A DNA stretch of 45,200 nucleotides from Hyella patelloides LEGE 07179 (GCF_900659865.1 NZ_LR213789.1:1-45200); one strand, 5' to 3'; numbered from the stretch's first letter, positions 34,601-43,028 are shown. The notes: generated from the letters alone by a model not told the origin. Translations and numbers: made by a program.

Positions 34601-36447
34601 GCGTTGACAGCTTGAAAGTCATCAGAAAAAATAAAACCGCCCTCACTAAAAGGATCGACAAACAAGCCACTAATTGCTAGATAATAAATACCTGGTGTGG
34701 TTGGTGTTAAAGAATTTTCTGCGGGTAAGGTAGATTGAATTATTTCGCTACTACTGTCATTGTTGCTATAGATGCCGATTCCTGATGCATCAAAAAGAAA
34801 TAACTGACTATCTATCTCTGTGTCATTAACTGTGCTAGCAGAAAAAGTACCATCTCCTGTGAGAAAAATTTGATAAACATCTACGTCATCAACTTCGGAG
34901 AGAAAACCAGAAATACTTTCTACACTATCACCCGAATCATTACTGATGACTGAAGCAGTTTCAATTGTGTCCCCTGCGTCAGATAATGTGGATAGTGTAG
35001 TGTTGATGTTGCCTAAAGTTAAATTTGCTCCAGATATAGCGATACTCCGCCCATTAGTCGCGATGGTATCAGCATCAACAACTTCAGATAATTCACTATC
35101 AAAAACAATAGTATTATCTTCCATGACAAAATCTCCCGCACCATCACTATCTGCATCGGCGGTAAAAGCAATTACCCCACTACCAGGGGCAAAAGTTAAT
35201 TCGTCATCGACTAAATCTTCCAGAGTAATATCATTGGTTGCTTGTAAGATAACGTTAGTATCTCCTGATAACCCTTCCAATTCTGTTTCATAGATAGTAG
35301 TGGGGGCGGTGTCATCGATTTCACTTAAGGGAGTACTCAGAATAGCACCAACTTCCCCAGAATTATTACCTGAAAAAGTATCTGTGCCATCTCCCGTCTC
35401 ATCTCCCGTACCATTGGCAATGATAATATTAGTAGGATCGAGTAATAATGTTCCTGTAAAACCATTTACGGCACTAGTATTAACATCCCCGCGAAAAATT
35501 AGGTGCTGTTTACTTGATACTTCTACGAAACCTCCATTACCAGATTCACTACCTCCTTTAGCGGTAATATCCCCATAAAAGCCCGTTACTTCATTTCCCC
35601 AGACAAATACTCTCCCGCCATTCCCCTTCGTTACACCATCGGCATTAATAGTGACAGTACGATCGATATAAGTTCTGTTAGCGTTAATTAAAGCATCTCT
35701 ACCTTGATAACCACCCCCAACAAAAACCGTACCTCCTCCTGTATCCGAAGAGACATTAATACGAGAATTATCCAGTAAACTAACCGTATTTCCTAGTACT
35801 GAAATATTACCCCGTGGCGCAGTAGCTAAACCACCAGCAAAACTAACTTCTCCACCAATAAAAGAAATGCTTTCTTCTGTGGGTACTTGCAAACCTACAT
35901 TATCAGCCACAGAACGATTAATAATTTGCCCTGGATTTGTACCTAAATTTAAACCAATGGGAACAGATATAGTTAATAGTGGAGTGGTGTTAGTGGGTGT
36001 GCTATTAAATTCTGTACCATCAGCAAAAAGAATACTTTCAGCAGTGGTAGCTAAAAATGAACCTCCGATATTAAGACTCGCACCTTCACCAAAAATAATC
36101 CCATTGGGATTAATCAGAAACAGATTAGCAGCACCCTGAGATTTGATAATGCCTTCGATGTGAGAAAGAGAATTGCCTGTAACGCGAGAAAAGATATTCT
36201 GAATAGAAGTTACATTATTAAAAGAAGCGGTAGTATCTTCAGGAATAGAAAACCTTTCAAAGCTATGAAAAAGATTGTCTCCTCTGGTTGTTCCCCCATC
36301 AATTTGAATCACATTTCCTTCAGAATTAACTACAGAATTATCTGGCAAACTTTCGTCGGGAACGATTTGTGCGTTGCTGACTGAAGTAAGGAAACCAGTG
36401 AGTATAATTCCGAGATTAAAAGAGGAAAGTAAAGAAATAGTTTTCAT
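31672..36447 (-). CDS. Large filamentous-haemagglutinin-type (TpsA) exoprotein
   Basis: A 1591-residue secreted protein. A signal peptide (about 1-27, ending SNAQ) is followed by the two-partner-secretion domain: IVPDESLPDNS, GDNLFHSFERFSIP, SIQNIFSRVTG, NLFLINPNGIIFGEGA and GGSFLATTAESI (about 27-150). Then comes a long right-handed beta-helix-like region with GDI/GNI repeats. Two segments resemble bacterial pre-peptidase C-terminal domains (near 505-610 and 1060-1260), with VYQIFLTGDGTFSA and DSEIFLFDDQGN. It should be exported by a TpsB transporter, which is not present here. The ATG at 36447 gives a proper signal peptide; the longer GTG frame to 36486 does not. It may serve in adhesion or the cell surface. 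Confidence 0.9.
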   Translation of the reverse strand: MKTISLLSSFNLGIILTGFLTSVSNAQIVPDESLPDNSVVNSEGNVIQIDGGTTRGDNLFHSFERFSIPEDTTASFNNVTSIQNIFSRVTGNSLSHIEGIIKSQGAANLFLINPNGIIFGEGASLNIGGSFLATTAESILFADGTEFNSTPTNTTPLLTISVPIGLNLGTNPGQIINRSVADNVGLQVPTEESISFIGGEVSFAGGLATAPRGNISVLGNTVSLLDNSRINVSSDTGGGTVFVGGGYQGRDALINANRTYIDRTVTINADGVTKGNGGRVFVWGNEVTGFYGDITAKGGSESGNGGFVEVSSKQHLIFRGDVNTSAVNGFTGTLLLDPTNIIIANGTGDETGDGTDTFSGNNSGEVGAILSTPLSEIDDTAPTTIYETELEGLSGDTNVILQATNDITLEDLVDDELTFAPGSGVIAFTADADSDGAGDFVMEDNTIVFDSELSEVVDADTIATNGRSIAISGANLTLGNINTTLSTLSDAGDTIETASVISNDSGDSVESISGFLSEVDDVDVYQIFLTGDGTFSASTVNDTEIDSQLFLFDASGIGIYSNNDSSSEIIQSTLPAENSLTPTTPGIYYLAISGLFVDPFSEGGFIFSDDFQAVNAPIGAGGTFPLSDWDDEIVNDLPGAFIISNIGQYTINLTGVAGNQNTFNESQVSGDSGSITLNATNGNVSFANLDSSADSSAGGDITVNATGDLNVVTDGLLTINSSSNEAAAGAISLHSSQGSINLTNSSLLATSNGEDGIAGDINLTANSGISLTNTSIDTQAFGNNGRTGDITIEALNGSNVELINDADFSSTIFINSWANVPGETTGGKLQITGGDITIDNYFFDNFVRGQGNGDDILIAGNSINIQNLSLINSLTFDEGDGGNVFISADSVNIIDATSISTSTSGEGDAGDINIDVTNAGIFNLSNSQIETDNIQSREGRMGDININAGEISLDNEAEIEATTRGVSAENTDITAGSINLNADGEIRINNSSIDTEIVGNRSGANINIIASSVNISDRGLIFTETSGEGNAGSIKIDVTSGGAFNLAGSFIFTNTSGAGDAGNITVNAGSIFITEGSAITAKVASESETDVSQADLDSEIFLFDDQGNLLAENDDSEVSEGEAGLFSGSVANSFLEYTFTEDGNYVIGVGAFDSVAEEGEISGDTIARGDNYTLQVSIENHPTSGETNNSIAKIESNDSLDTAQKIDNSFSKRFNSNIQNSTAIPHVSISAEGNDTFDYYSFNATAGSFGLFDIDQINTDNTVQPGNVKAGDINLNATGNITIRDNSTVSASTTGRGIGGNVNITTPNLLTIQDNSTVVVGSEGLATSGNVSINSGFLTLESNSQISATTASGEGGLLDIKVNNILEMRDSSLISTEAGEAGNGGDINIDTQFILASPNQNNDIIANAGTGSGGNIRIKAESLFGIEERSLNPFTNDINASSDFGLDGTINIDTPDVDPTSGIIELPDVPVDAEAIFAQDLCKFEDDKIAKGSSFIITGRGGLTPTSEESLSNVDNVVGWANRDDIQVSENGAVGVRQRAKDNTLETSYPVIQQSQGWVINSDGSVWLVANAPETIPQNSGIVHPSCPVSP

Positions 36448-36503
36448 GATGTACGCAGTTTGGAAACCGTGTCGCGTGATTCGCACGGAGGAAAAACAGT
36501 GAA

Positions 36504-37866
36504 ACGTTTTTAAACGTCAGTGGAATATTTGCTATAACAATCTTAATTCGCTATATAATATTTATACAGTGAATTAAGCTTTAAATGTACGCCACTCAAA
36601 AGAATCAACTCAGAAGACTTAGCCAGCAGGAGTTTAATGCTCTGACTGCATTGTGTCGCTTGAGCAAAAATCTTTTTAACGTGGCACTGTACGAATCTAG
36701 GCAGTATTTCTTTCAGATGCGAAAACGCCTGAGTTACGAATCTAACTATCACATCTGTAAATCGAATGAGAACTATCGGCTGCTTAATACCGATATTGCT
36801 CAACAAACTATGAAAGTGGTAGATAGAAGCATGAGGTCTTTTCTGGGATTGCTTAAGGCTATTAGTATTGGACGTTGTGACCAAAAGCCACAGTTGCCTA
36901 AATACTTGCCGAAAGAGGGATACTTCCCTTTGATTATTCCAAGAATCAAACTCAAAGATGGAGCATTTACTGTTCCCATGTCTCGCGAGTTTAAAAAGGA
37001 ATATGGCGAAGTTAAAATTCAGCTTCCAGAAAGATTGAAAGACAAGAAAATTAAAGAGGTACGAATACATCCAAAATACTCGGCTCGATGGTTTGAAGTT
37101 GAGTACATATATGAAGACGAGAAAATCGAAACATCTATCGATCCTCACAAGGCAATATCTATTGATTTGGGAGTTGATAATTTGTGTGCTTGTATTGATT
37201 GTAACGGGCATCATTTTTTGATTGATGGCAAACGACTCAAAAGCATTAATCAGTGGTACAACAAGCAAAATGCTTATCTTCAGTCTGCTAAAGACAAGCA
37301 AGGTATTAAGTTCTTTCACAAAGGCGCAAGCTCGACTTTACCAATGGCGTAATAACTGTGTTCGTGATTATTTGAACAAAGCTGCGCGGGTGATAATTAA
37401 CCATTGCCTTGAGTATCAAATAGGCAGACTGATAGTTGGTTATAACCCAGGTATAAAATGCGAGATTAATATTGGACGTTCTAACAATCAGAACTTTGTT
37501 CAAATACCTTTTTGGCATCTTCGACGTAAGCTTGAAGCTCTTTGCTGTAGATATGGTATTGAGTACCGAGAACAAGAAGAAAGTTACTCGTCGAAAGCTA
37601 GTTTTTACGACCAAGATGAAATACCCGTTTACAATGCTGATAGTCCAGCCAAACAAAGTTTCTCTGGAAAGAGAATCAAGCGTGGATTGTATAGGACTAA
37701 AGAGAAGCATTTGTGTAACTCAAATATTAATGGTAGTGCCAATATTTTGATTAAAAGTAAGCACAGATTCAGTTTTGAACGAGTGTGTAGCGGGTTTTTG
37801 ACTAACCCTTTAAGGATTTTTATCTCTTAAGAATCTCCGTCGCTAGAGAGCGCGAAGAGTGTCAAA
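36504..37866 (+). mobile_element. IS200/IS605-type element carrying only tnpB, decayed
   Basis: A hairpin ACGTTT/AAACGT at 36504-36517 and a second dyad, CTTAATTC with GAATTAAG around 36542-36578, precede tnpB and may be the left end. The right end is GAATCTC...GAGTGTCAA at 37831-37865, directly behind the tnpB stop. No tnpA is present. The element is inserted immediately upstream of the tpsA signal peptide, on the opposite strand. Its exact boundaries are uncertain. Confidence 0.6.
36585..37830 (+). pseudogene. tnpB: Frameshifted tnpB
   Basis: RNA-guided nuclease of IS200/IS605 elements, ancestral to Cas12. The first frame (36585-37352) carries the N-terminal part through AISIDLGVDNL, the first catalytic Asp. 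The second (to 37830) resumes at TKAQARLYQWRNN and carries VGYNPGIKCE and EYREQEESYSSKAS. One extra T in the run at 37314-37316 explains the shift. The last catalytic Asp, normally in a DVNGSANI motif, is Asn here (NINGSANI). No zinc-finger cysteines remain. Both the shift and the substitution point to an inactive gene. Confidence 0.85.
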
Positions 37867-38026
37867 AAATAAGATACTTTTATTGAGATTAGCCCAGTAC
37901 TTTACTCTGAGATTTAATAGTAGATTTAATAACAATTAGCAAAATAATCGCTCGATTAAAAATTTATATAGCGATCGCCCTGAACCCTTAAGAATCAACA
38001 ATTGCGATCGCTATAACCGCCATAAC

Positions 38027-38317
38027 CTAAAACACAATAAAGTCACTGCTAACTAAATCTAGGCAACTATCTAAATTGTTAATTTTAACTTGTCCAGAAC
38101 TATTGATGACAATATCGTTACTCAAATTACTATAAAGAGCATTATTTATAGAACTATCTTTAATAGTTTCTTCTTTTTTCTTGTTATTAATTTTTCGGAA
38201 TTTTCCAAATTTTAAAACCGCAAAAAATCCCTTTATTTTGCCTGTTAGCTTCTGGAGATCGCCAACTGCCTCGCTGAGAACGAGATCGTTACTTGAGCTT
38301 TGACCCATCTTAATCAT
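38027..38317 (-). CDS. Hypothetical protein (96 aa)
   Basis: The protein starts MIKMGQSSSNDLVLSEAVGD and contains a basic stretch (KFGKFRKINNKKKEE), then a polar C-terminal half. It has no membrane segment, no cysteine cluster and no recognised family. The start ATG at 38317 or a second ATG at 38308 is possible. It is not near any partner. It could be a small accessory or decayed protein. Coding reality is moderate only. Confidence 0.4.
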   Translation of the reverse strand: MIKMGQSSSNDLVLSEAVGDLQKLTGKIKGFFAVLKFGKFRKINNKKKEETIKDSSINNALYSNLSNDIVINSSGQVKINNLDSCLDLVSSDFIVF

Positions 38318-38651
38318 CTTTCGCTATTCTTTGACGAACTTTAAATAATGTGTGTTCTATTTACTTCTCATTCCAAAACACAAACTTTATGCAGTTTTTT
38401 AACATTATTTAACAATTTCCTGAATTAATAAAAGCGATCTCGCAAACCAATACTGTTTGGTGAACGATTGTTGCTCGAAGAAGTAGGAAAGAGCGTGAAG
38501 TAGGGAAGTCTTTGAAGATAATATGGGCGAATTAAAATCAAGGTGATTAAAAACATTAAAGTAGTGGCAATTTATAAATTACCACTACAAAATTAGTATC
38601 TTGTACTTAAATTAAACTTATAAAATCGATTCGCCAACAGCAGCCTGGCAA
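38318..38651. other. Gene-free region between the hypothetical gene and desC
   Basis: No gene is seen. It holds the desC terminator at 38561-38588, and an AT-rich region that may be the promoter of the 96-residue protein gene. No RNA gene was recognised. Confidence 0.4.
38561..38588 (-). terminator. Terminator of desC
   Basis: A 28-base near-perfect palindrome: GTAGTGG (38561-38567) pairs with CCACTAC (38582-38588), and the inner AATTTATAAATT continues the pairing past one mismatch. On the minus strand it is followed by TTTAATGTTTTT. It lies about 64 bases behind the desC stop codon. Confidence 0.65.
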
Positions 38652-39497
38652 CTACATAACAACCTTTTTCGCTAAACCTAAACCTTGTAATACTCTAATT
38701 GCCCACCAAGTAACATCGATTTCCCACCAACGTTGACCAGCTTTAGCAACACGGGGTCTAAAATGATGATTATTGTGCCAACCTTCGCCATAAGCCAAAA
38801 TACCAACCCACCACAGGTTAAGAGAGCCATCTTCGCATTCAAAGTTTTTGTAACCCCAGAAGTGTGTTGCACTATTTACAAACCAAGTACAATGCCACAA
38901 AGTTACGGCTCTGACAAAAATACCATAGACAACAAAAGACCAACCGCCCACAGCAAATAAAGCGAGACCCAAAGCGATCTGAAGCCCAATAAAATTCTTA
39001 TTTAACCAACGATAGTAAGGATCTCTGTCGGTACGAGGTGCATATCTTTTGTATAGATCGTATTCAAAATATTTATCTTGTCTGAACATCAACCAGCCCA
39101 TGTGACTCCACCAAAAACCTCGATTAGCAGAGTAGGGGTCTTTATCATTATCTTCAGTATGAGCATGGTGCAAATTGTGTCCTGCTACCCAGAAAATAGG
39201 ACCACCTTGGATTGCTAATGCGCCACAGGTTACTAGGATACGCTCTAACCATTTAGGGACTTCCAAGCTGCGATGAGTCAAGATGCGATGGTACGCCAAA
39301 CAGATGCCAATACTACCAGTTAACCAGTGGAAGAAAATTGCCACGCCCAAAGCAGACCAGGAGAAAAACCAGGGTGCTGATAAGGCTATGAGGTGAAAAG
39401 CCACAAAAACGGCGATATTAATCCAATATGGTTTTAGCTTTTCTTCTTTTGGTTGAACCCCCTGCTGGTTCTTGGGAGCAATTAATTGCTGTGTCAT
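38652..39497 (-). CDS. desC: Delta-9 acyl-lipid desaturase (DesC-type)
   Basis: A membrane di-iron desaturase that puts the first double bond into stearoyl or palmitoyl chains of membrane lipids. It is 281 residues. The three histidine boxes are complete: HRILTH (70-75), HNLHH (107-111) and HNNHH (241-245). Four hydrophobic segments flank them. Length and box spacing fit DesC1-type cyanobacterial enzymes. The ATG at 39497 gives a soluble head of about 22 residues. Divergent from the TetR-like gene; two dyad sites at 39629-39695 lie 132-198 bases upstream and may control it. Confidence 0.92.
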   Translation of the reverse strand: MTQQLIAPKNQQGVQPKEEKLKPYWINIAVFVAFHLIALSAPWFFSWSALGVAIFFHWLTGSIGICLAYHRILTHRSLEVPKWLERILVTCGALAIQGGPIFWVAGHNLHHAHTEDNDKDPYSANRGFWWSHMGWLMFRQDKYFEYDLYKRYAPRTDRDPYYRWLNKNFIGLQIALGLALFAVGGWSFVVYGIFVRAVTLWHCTWFVNSATHFWGYKNFECEDGSLNLWWVGILAYGEGWHNNHHFRPRVAKAGQRWWEIDVTWWAIRVLQGLGLAKKVVM

Positions 39498-39561
39498 TAC
39501 TAACTTGTCCTAAAAATACTTTGAAGTTACGAAGCTCAAGAAGCTCGTTATGTAAGTTTTG

Positions 39562-39600
39562 GCGATTACGCGGTTAGCGTAGTCTTTGGGACGCTCGCTA
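39562..39600. repeat. REP-like dispersed sequence
   Basis: GCGATTACGCGGTTAGCGT followed by ACGCTCGCTA contains the inverted pair AGCGT (39576-39580) and ACGCT (39591-39595). Sequences of this type recur in cyanobacterial intergenic DNA. It sits between desC and the two dyad sites. Confidence 0.45.
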
Positions 39601-39628
39601 GGCTGATAGTTGTAATCTCAAACTAAGT

Positions 39629-39648
39629 TTTGCAAGTACCACTTACAT
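39629..39648. promoter_or_regulatory. Candidate TetR-type operator 1
   Basis: The 17-base core TGCAAGTACCACTTACA has 7-base half-sites (TGCAAGT/ACTTACA, 6 of 7 complementary) around a 3-base centre. The same 20-base site is repeated 47 bases further on, differing only at the centre. It lies in the gap between divergent desC and the TetR-like gene. Confidence 0.6.
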
Positions 39649-39675
39649 ATTGCAGTCTAACAGTTATTTTTTTTA

Positions 39676-39695
39676 TTTGCAAGTAATACTTACAT
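39676..39695. promoter_or_regulatory. Candidate TetR-type operator 2
   Basis: TTTGCAAGTAATACTTACAT repeats operator 1 with two changed centre bases. A possible promoter (TTCAAC then TACAAT) follows about 10-20 bases downstream toward the TetR-like gene, so a protein bound here could block that promoter. Binding is inferred from symmetry and position. Confidence 0.6.
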
Positions 39696-39781
39696 TTTTT
39701 GTTCAACTACAATAAAGACAAGCAGTTGAGATTATTGATATTTAGTTATACTGTTGTTTGCTTAATGTAAATTTAATCTTT

Positions 39782-41032
39782 ATGCCTACTCCCCGAAAGT
39801 CCACCAAAGCTCGTCTCATTGAAGCTGCACTAGATTTATTTGCAGAGAGAGGTGTCACAGAGACTACGACTAAAGCTGTTGCTGAACGCGCTCAGGTGAA
39901 CGAAGTTACTCTCTTTCGTAATTTCGGGAACAAGTACCGCTTGCTTTTGGCAGTAATTGAAGATTCAGCCGTATTTGCTAAATTGGTTCATGCTTTGATC
40001 GAACAAGCCAACGCTAAGGATAATGTGGCAGATTTTTTAAAAGAATATGCTCAAGAAAGCTTACATCTCCTTAATAAAGCACCAGATTTGGTTCGCTCTA
40101 TTGTGGGGGAAGCAGGTAACTATCCTGTAGAAAATCGTTTGGCGTTGGGTAAAGGTTTGAGTGAGGCGAATCGTTATGTAGCAGAATACTTAGAAAAAGC
40201 GATCGCTAAAGAAGGTTTAACTAGCGATCTGACATCAGAACAAATTGTTAACCTGCTCAACTTTTTGCTTTTGGGTTATTTTGTCATTGAATCTAGTACC
40301 GAAGACTATACTTACTGGGACGAGCAGCATGATTTTTTAGACAGTATGATCGAGCTATTTTTACAAGGCTCTTTTACTTCATCTGAGGCAACACCTAGAG
40401 TTAGCAAAACCAGTGGCATAAAGGCTGAGTTATCCGAAATAGCAGATTTACCAGCCAGCTTAGTGCGTTCTCTATTTCTGAAAGCCAAAAAAACAGGAAA
40501 ACAAGAATACGCTCTAATATACGTGTTGTTCGGTGCAGGTTTATCGGTAGAAGAAATCTTACATTTAGAGCGATCGCATTTATTAATTGAACCTCCACAA
40601 CATATCTTACATATTAATCAGGGTACAAAACGACAAGTACCTCTCAATCAATGGGTAATGGGATTTCGCTATGGTTCAAAATCATCTAATCCTCTAATTC
40701 AATGGTTAAAAAGCCGTCAGGATGATTGCACAGCGATCTTTATTAATGAAGCAAGTGACGCTATCACAGAAGTTGCAATCACAGAAGTTGAATTACAAGC
40801 TATATGGCAGGAATTAACCATCGATATACTAACTCCTCAAGGAGAAACACCCCTAATTGAGCAAGCCAGACAAACATGGTGTGTGGAAATGTTGACACGA
40901 GGGATCGAATTAGAAGACTTAAGTATCCTCAGTGGCATAGAAATTCAGCAGCTACAGCACTATGCTCAAAGAGCTAGAAATAAGGCAGCACTGGAAACTG
41001 CCGTCCGTCTCGATCGACAAAAATCTTCATAA
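39782..41032 (+). CDS. TetR-like regulator fused to a degenerate tyrosine-recombinase domain
   Basis: A 416-residue protein, about twice the usual TetR length. Residues 1-60 form a TetR DNA-binding domain (TKARLIEAALDLFAERGVTE and EVTLFRNFGNKYRLL). The helical ligand-binding part runs to about 200. After a short linker, residues about 218-410 resemble a phage-integrase catalytic fold: YALIYVLFGAGLSVEEIL, HINQGTKRQVPLN, ARQTWCVEMLTRGIELEDLS and QHYAQRA. The first catalytic Arg is Ser255. Arg363 and Tyr394 remain, and the LGH motif histidine is lost, so it should not recombine. The tail could dimerise or bind DNA. The ATG at 39782 was chosen over TTG 39758. Two operator-like dyads lie directly upstream. 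Confidence 0.8.
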   Translation: MPTPRKSTKARLIEAALDLFAERGVTETTTKAVAERAQVNEVTLFRNFGNKYRLLLAVIEDSAVFAKLVHALIEQANAKDNVADFLKEYAQESLHLLNKAPDLVRSIVGEAGNYPVENRLALGKGLSEANRYVAEYLEKAIAKEGLTSDLTSEQIVNLLNFLLLGYFVIESSTEDYTYWDEQHDFLDSMIELFLQGSFTSSEATPRVSKTSGIKAELSEIADLPASLVRSLFLKAKKTGKQEYALIYVLFGAGLSVEEILHLERSHLLIEPPQHILHINQGTKRQVPLNQWVMGFRYGSKSSNPLIQWLKSRQDDCTAIFINEASDAITEVAITEVELQAIWQELTIDILTPQGETPLIEQARQTWCVEMLTRGIELEDLSILSGIEIQQLQHYAQRARNKAALETAVRLDRQKSS

Positions 41033-41058
41033 TTAGAGAATATAAAGCTAAAAAAAAT

Positions 41059-41088
41059 GAGACTTTTGACAAAGCCAAAAGTTTCTTC
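41059..41088 (+). terminator. Hairpin behind the TetR-like gene
   Basis: GAGACTTTTG (41059-41068) pairs with CAAAAGTTTC (41076-41085) with one G-U pair and a 7-nt loop. The tail is TTC, short in T, so termination may be partial. Confidence 0.45.
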
Positions 41089-41195
41089 TGTGTGTTCGAT
41101 CCATACCCAAAGACAGATATTTTAAATTGATAGTTTCGGCAAGATTATTGAATAAATCTTAAGAAAAAGTCATCGAAATTTACAAAAAACTATTC

Positions 41196-42467
41196 ATGAA
41201 CCAAACAGAAAAATCCACCATTATCTTAGGCGGTGGTTTTACAGGACTATTTACCGCTTTGCATCTAAGTCATAAAAATTATTCTCAGTCCATAACTCTA
41301 ATAGACCGCAATGATAGATTTAGTTTTAATCCCATGATGTATGAATATCTTAGTGGGGAAATGAGTGACGAACAGGTTTACCCTCGTTATTTGGATTTAC
41401 TCGAAGGTAGTGGCGTTAAGTTTGTGCAAGACACGGCTACATCAGTCGATTTACCTCAAAAATGTCTCCAATTAGCATCAGGATTAAACTACACTTACGA
41501 TAATTTAGTCTTAGCACTGGGTAGTGTTGGTAGCTTTTTTGGTATTGAAGGAGCAAAAGAACATACTTTTTTATTTCGTACAGGAAAACAAGCAACAGAA
41601 TTAAGTAGACACCTACGAGAATGTTTGCAAAAGGCAACTCAAACAAAAGATAAAGCTCAACGTCTTCAATTACTCACAGTGGCTATTGTTGGTGCGGGTG
41701 CATCGGGGGTAGAATTAGCTGCCACCTTAGCCGACTTGTTACCTATTTGGTATCAAGAATTAGGCGGTAATAGCGAAGAAATTAGAGTTGTTTTAATTAA
41801 TCGCAGTCACGAAATCCTGAAAGGAAGCGGTAATAGTAAAGATACTAAAAATACTATTCACGATACCGCAACCAAAGCCTTAAAAAATCGTAATATTCCT
41901 GTAGAATTTTTATTGGGAGCATCGGTAACACAGGTATACAGCAACAAAGTGGAATATCAAAAAGACGATCTCACTCAAACTATCTTTGCAGCAACTACAG
42001 CTTGGACAGCAGGAGTTACCGTTAATCCTTTGATTAAAAATTTGGCAGTAGCAGAAGAATATCAAACCAAACGAGGCTATTTAAATATTCTTCCTACTAT
42101 GCAATTACCAGAATATCCCGAAGTATTTGCGGGTGGTGATTGTGCTTTAAGAACTGAAGAAGATTTACCCCAAACAGCCCAAGTAGCCTATCAAGAAGGA
42201 AAAGCGATCGCCGATAATCTATTAGCCTTAGCCAAAGGAAAGGAACTGTCGGAAGCGAATGTTAGCTTAAGGGGTACATTACTCAAATTAGGTTTAGGAG
42301 AAAGTGTGGCTAATCTCTTCGATCGTTATCAGATTAAAGGTAAACCTGGTCATTTGATTCGCGAGTCTACTTATTTGACTTTATTACCCACCCCTATACA
42401 CAATTTTAAGGCGACTACTGGCTGGTTAATTGATGAAATATTTGAACAAAATAGTAGTGTTGCTTAA
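41196..42467 (+). CDS. Type II NADH dehydrogenase-like FAD oxidoreductase
   Basis: A 423-residue single-polypeptide FAD protein. The FAD site is IILGGGFTGLFTALHL (9-24) and the NAD(P) site VAIVGAGASGVELAATL (about 163-179). The second FAD motif, FAGGDCAL, lies near 311-318. Layout and length fit NDH-2 enzymes, which move electrons from NADH to quinone without pumping protons. The C-terminal 40 residues lack strong hydrophobic character. Enzymes in this family also include sulfide- and other quinone reductases, so the electron donor is inferred. It is 163 bases behind the TetR-like gene. Confidence 0.85.
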   Translation: MNQTEKSTIILGGGFTGLFTALHLSHKNYSQSITLIDRNDRFSFNPMMYEYLSGEMSDEQVYPRYLDLLEGSGVKFVQDTATSVDLPQKCLQLASGLNYTYDNLVLALGSVGSFFGIEGAKEHTFLFRTGKQATELSRHLRECLQKATQTKDKAQRLQLLTVAIVGAGASGVELAATLADLLPIWYQELGGNSEEIRVVLINRSHEILKGSGNSKDTKNTIHDTATKALKNRNIPVEFLLGASVTQVYSNKVEYQKDDLTQTIFAATTAWTAGVTVNPLIKNLAVAEEYQTKRGYLNILPTMQLPEYPEVFAGGDCALRTEEDLPQTAQVAYQEGKAIADNLLALAKGKELSEANVSLRGTLLKLGLGESVANLFDRYQIKGKPGHLIRESTYLTLLPTPIHNFKATTGWLIDEIFEQNSSVA

Positions 42468-42560
42468 TTGTTGCTAGTTTCACTTCAATCACCAAGACAC
42501 TGGATTGATTTGTGGTTTTTGGTGCTTATGATAATAAATAAACAAACAGATAATTTGTAA

Positions 42561-43028
42561 GTGTCTAGTTCATCATCCAACCAAGAATTTGTAGAGCAAT
42601 GGAGACATTCTTTAGCTCCTTATAATTTAGGATATAAGCTCAAGCTGGCTTCTCAGTTAATGTATCGTGATTTTTTAGAACGATTACAACCCTATGGCTT
42701 GACTCCTTTTCATTATCTGGTTCTCTGTTGTCTTTGGGAAGAGGATGGACTTTCTACTTCTGGAATCGCTGATAAACTCAAGCAGTTAGGCGCGACTCTC
42801 ACAGGGGTAGTCGATCGCATGGAACAACGAAGTTTAGTTTATCGCCAACGAGACAATCGCGATCGCAGAATCGTCAGGATTTGGCTAACCGATGAAGGTA
42901 AAAAATTGATGAATGTATTACCTTCTGTAGGAGAAAAAACTATTTTCGCTGCAACTCAAGATATTTCGGAATCCGAACAAAAGGCGATGTTACAGCTTCT
43001 CGATCGCCTTATTTCTAACCTTTCTTAA
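42561..43028 (+). CDS. MarR-family transcription regulator
   Basis: A 155-residue winged-helix regulator. The HTH and wing run from HYLVLCCLWEEDGLSTSG through IADKLKQLGATLTGVVDRME to YRQRDNRDRRIVRIWLTDEG, where the Asp-Arg wing residues are typical of MarR. The start is GTG 42561, which overlaps a TGTAAGT half-site like those upstream of the TetR-like gene. MarR proteins often respond to phenolics or oxidants and control their neighbours, here probably the membrane protein or P450. The ligand is unknown. Confidence 0.88.
   Translation: MSSSSSNQEFVEQWRHSLAPYNLGYKLKLASQLMYRDFLERLQPYGLTPFHYLVLCCLWEEDGLSTSGIADKLKQLGATLTGVVDRMEQRSLVYRQRDNRDRRIVRIWLTDEGKKLMNVLPSVGEKTIFAATQDISESEQKAMLQLLDRLISNLS

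Noticed and set aside
36543..37319. A 258-codon minus-strand frame
   Set aside because: It is the antisense shadow of tnpB, whose plus-strand reading has clear TnpB motifs.
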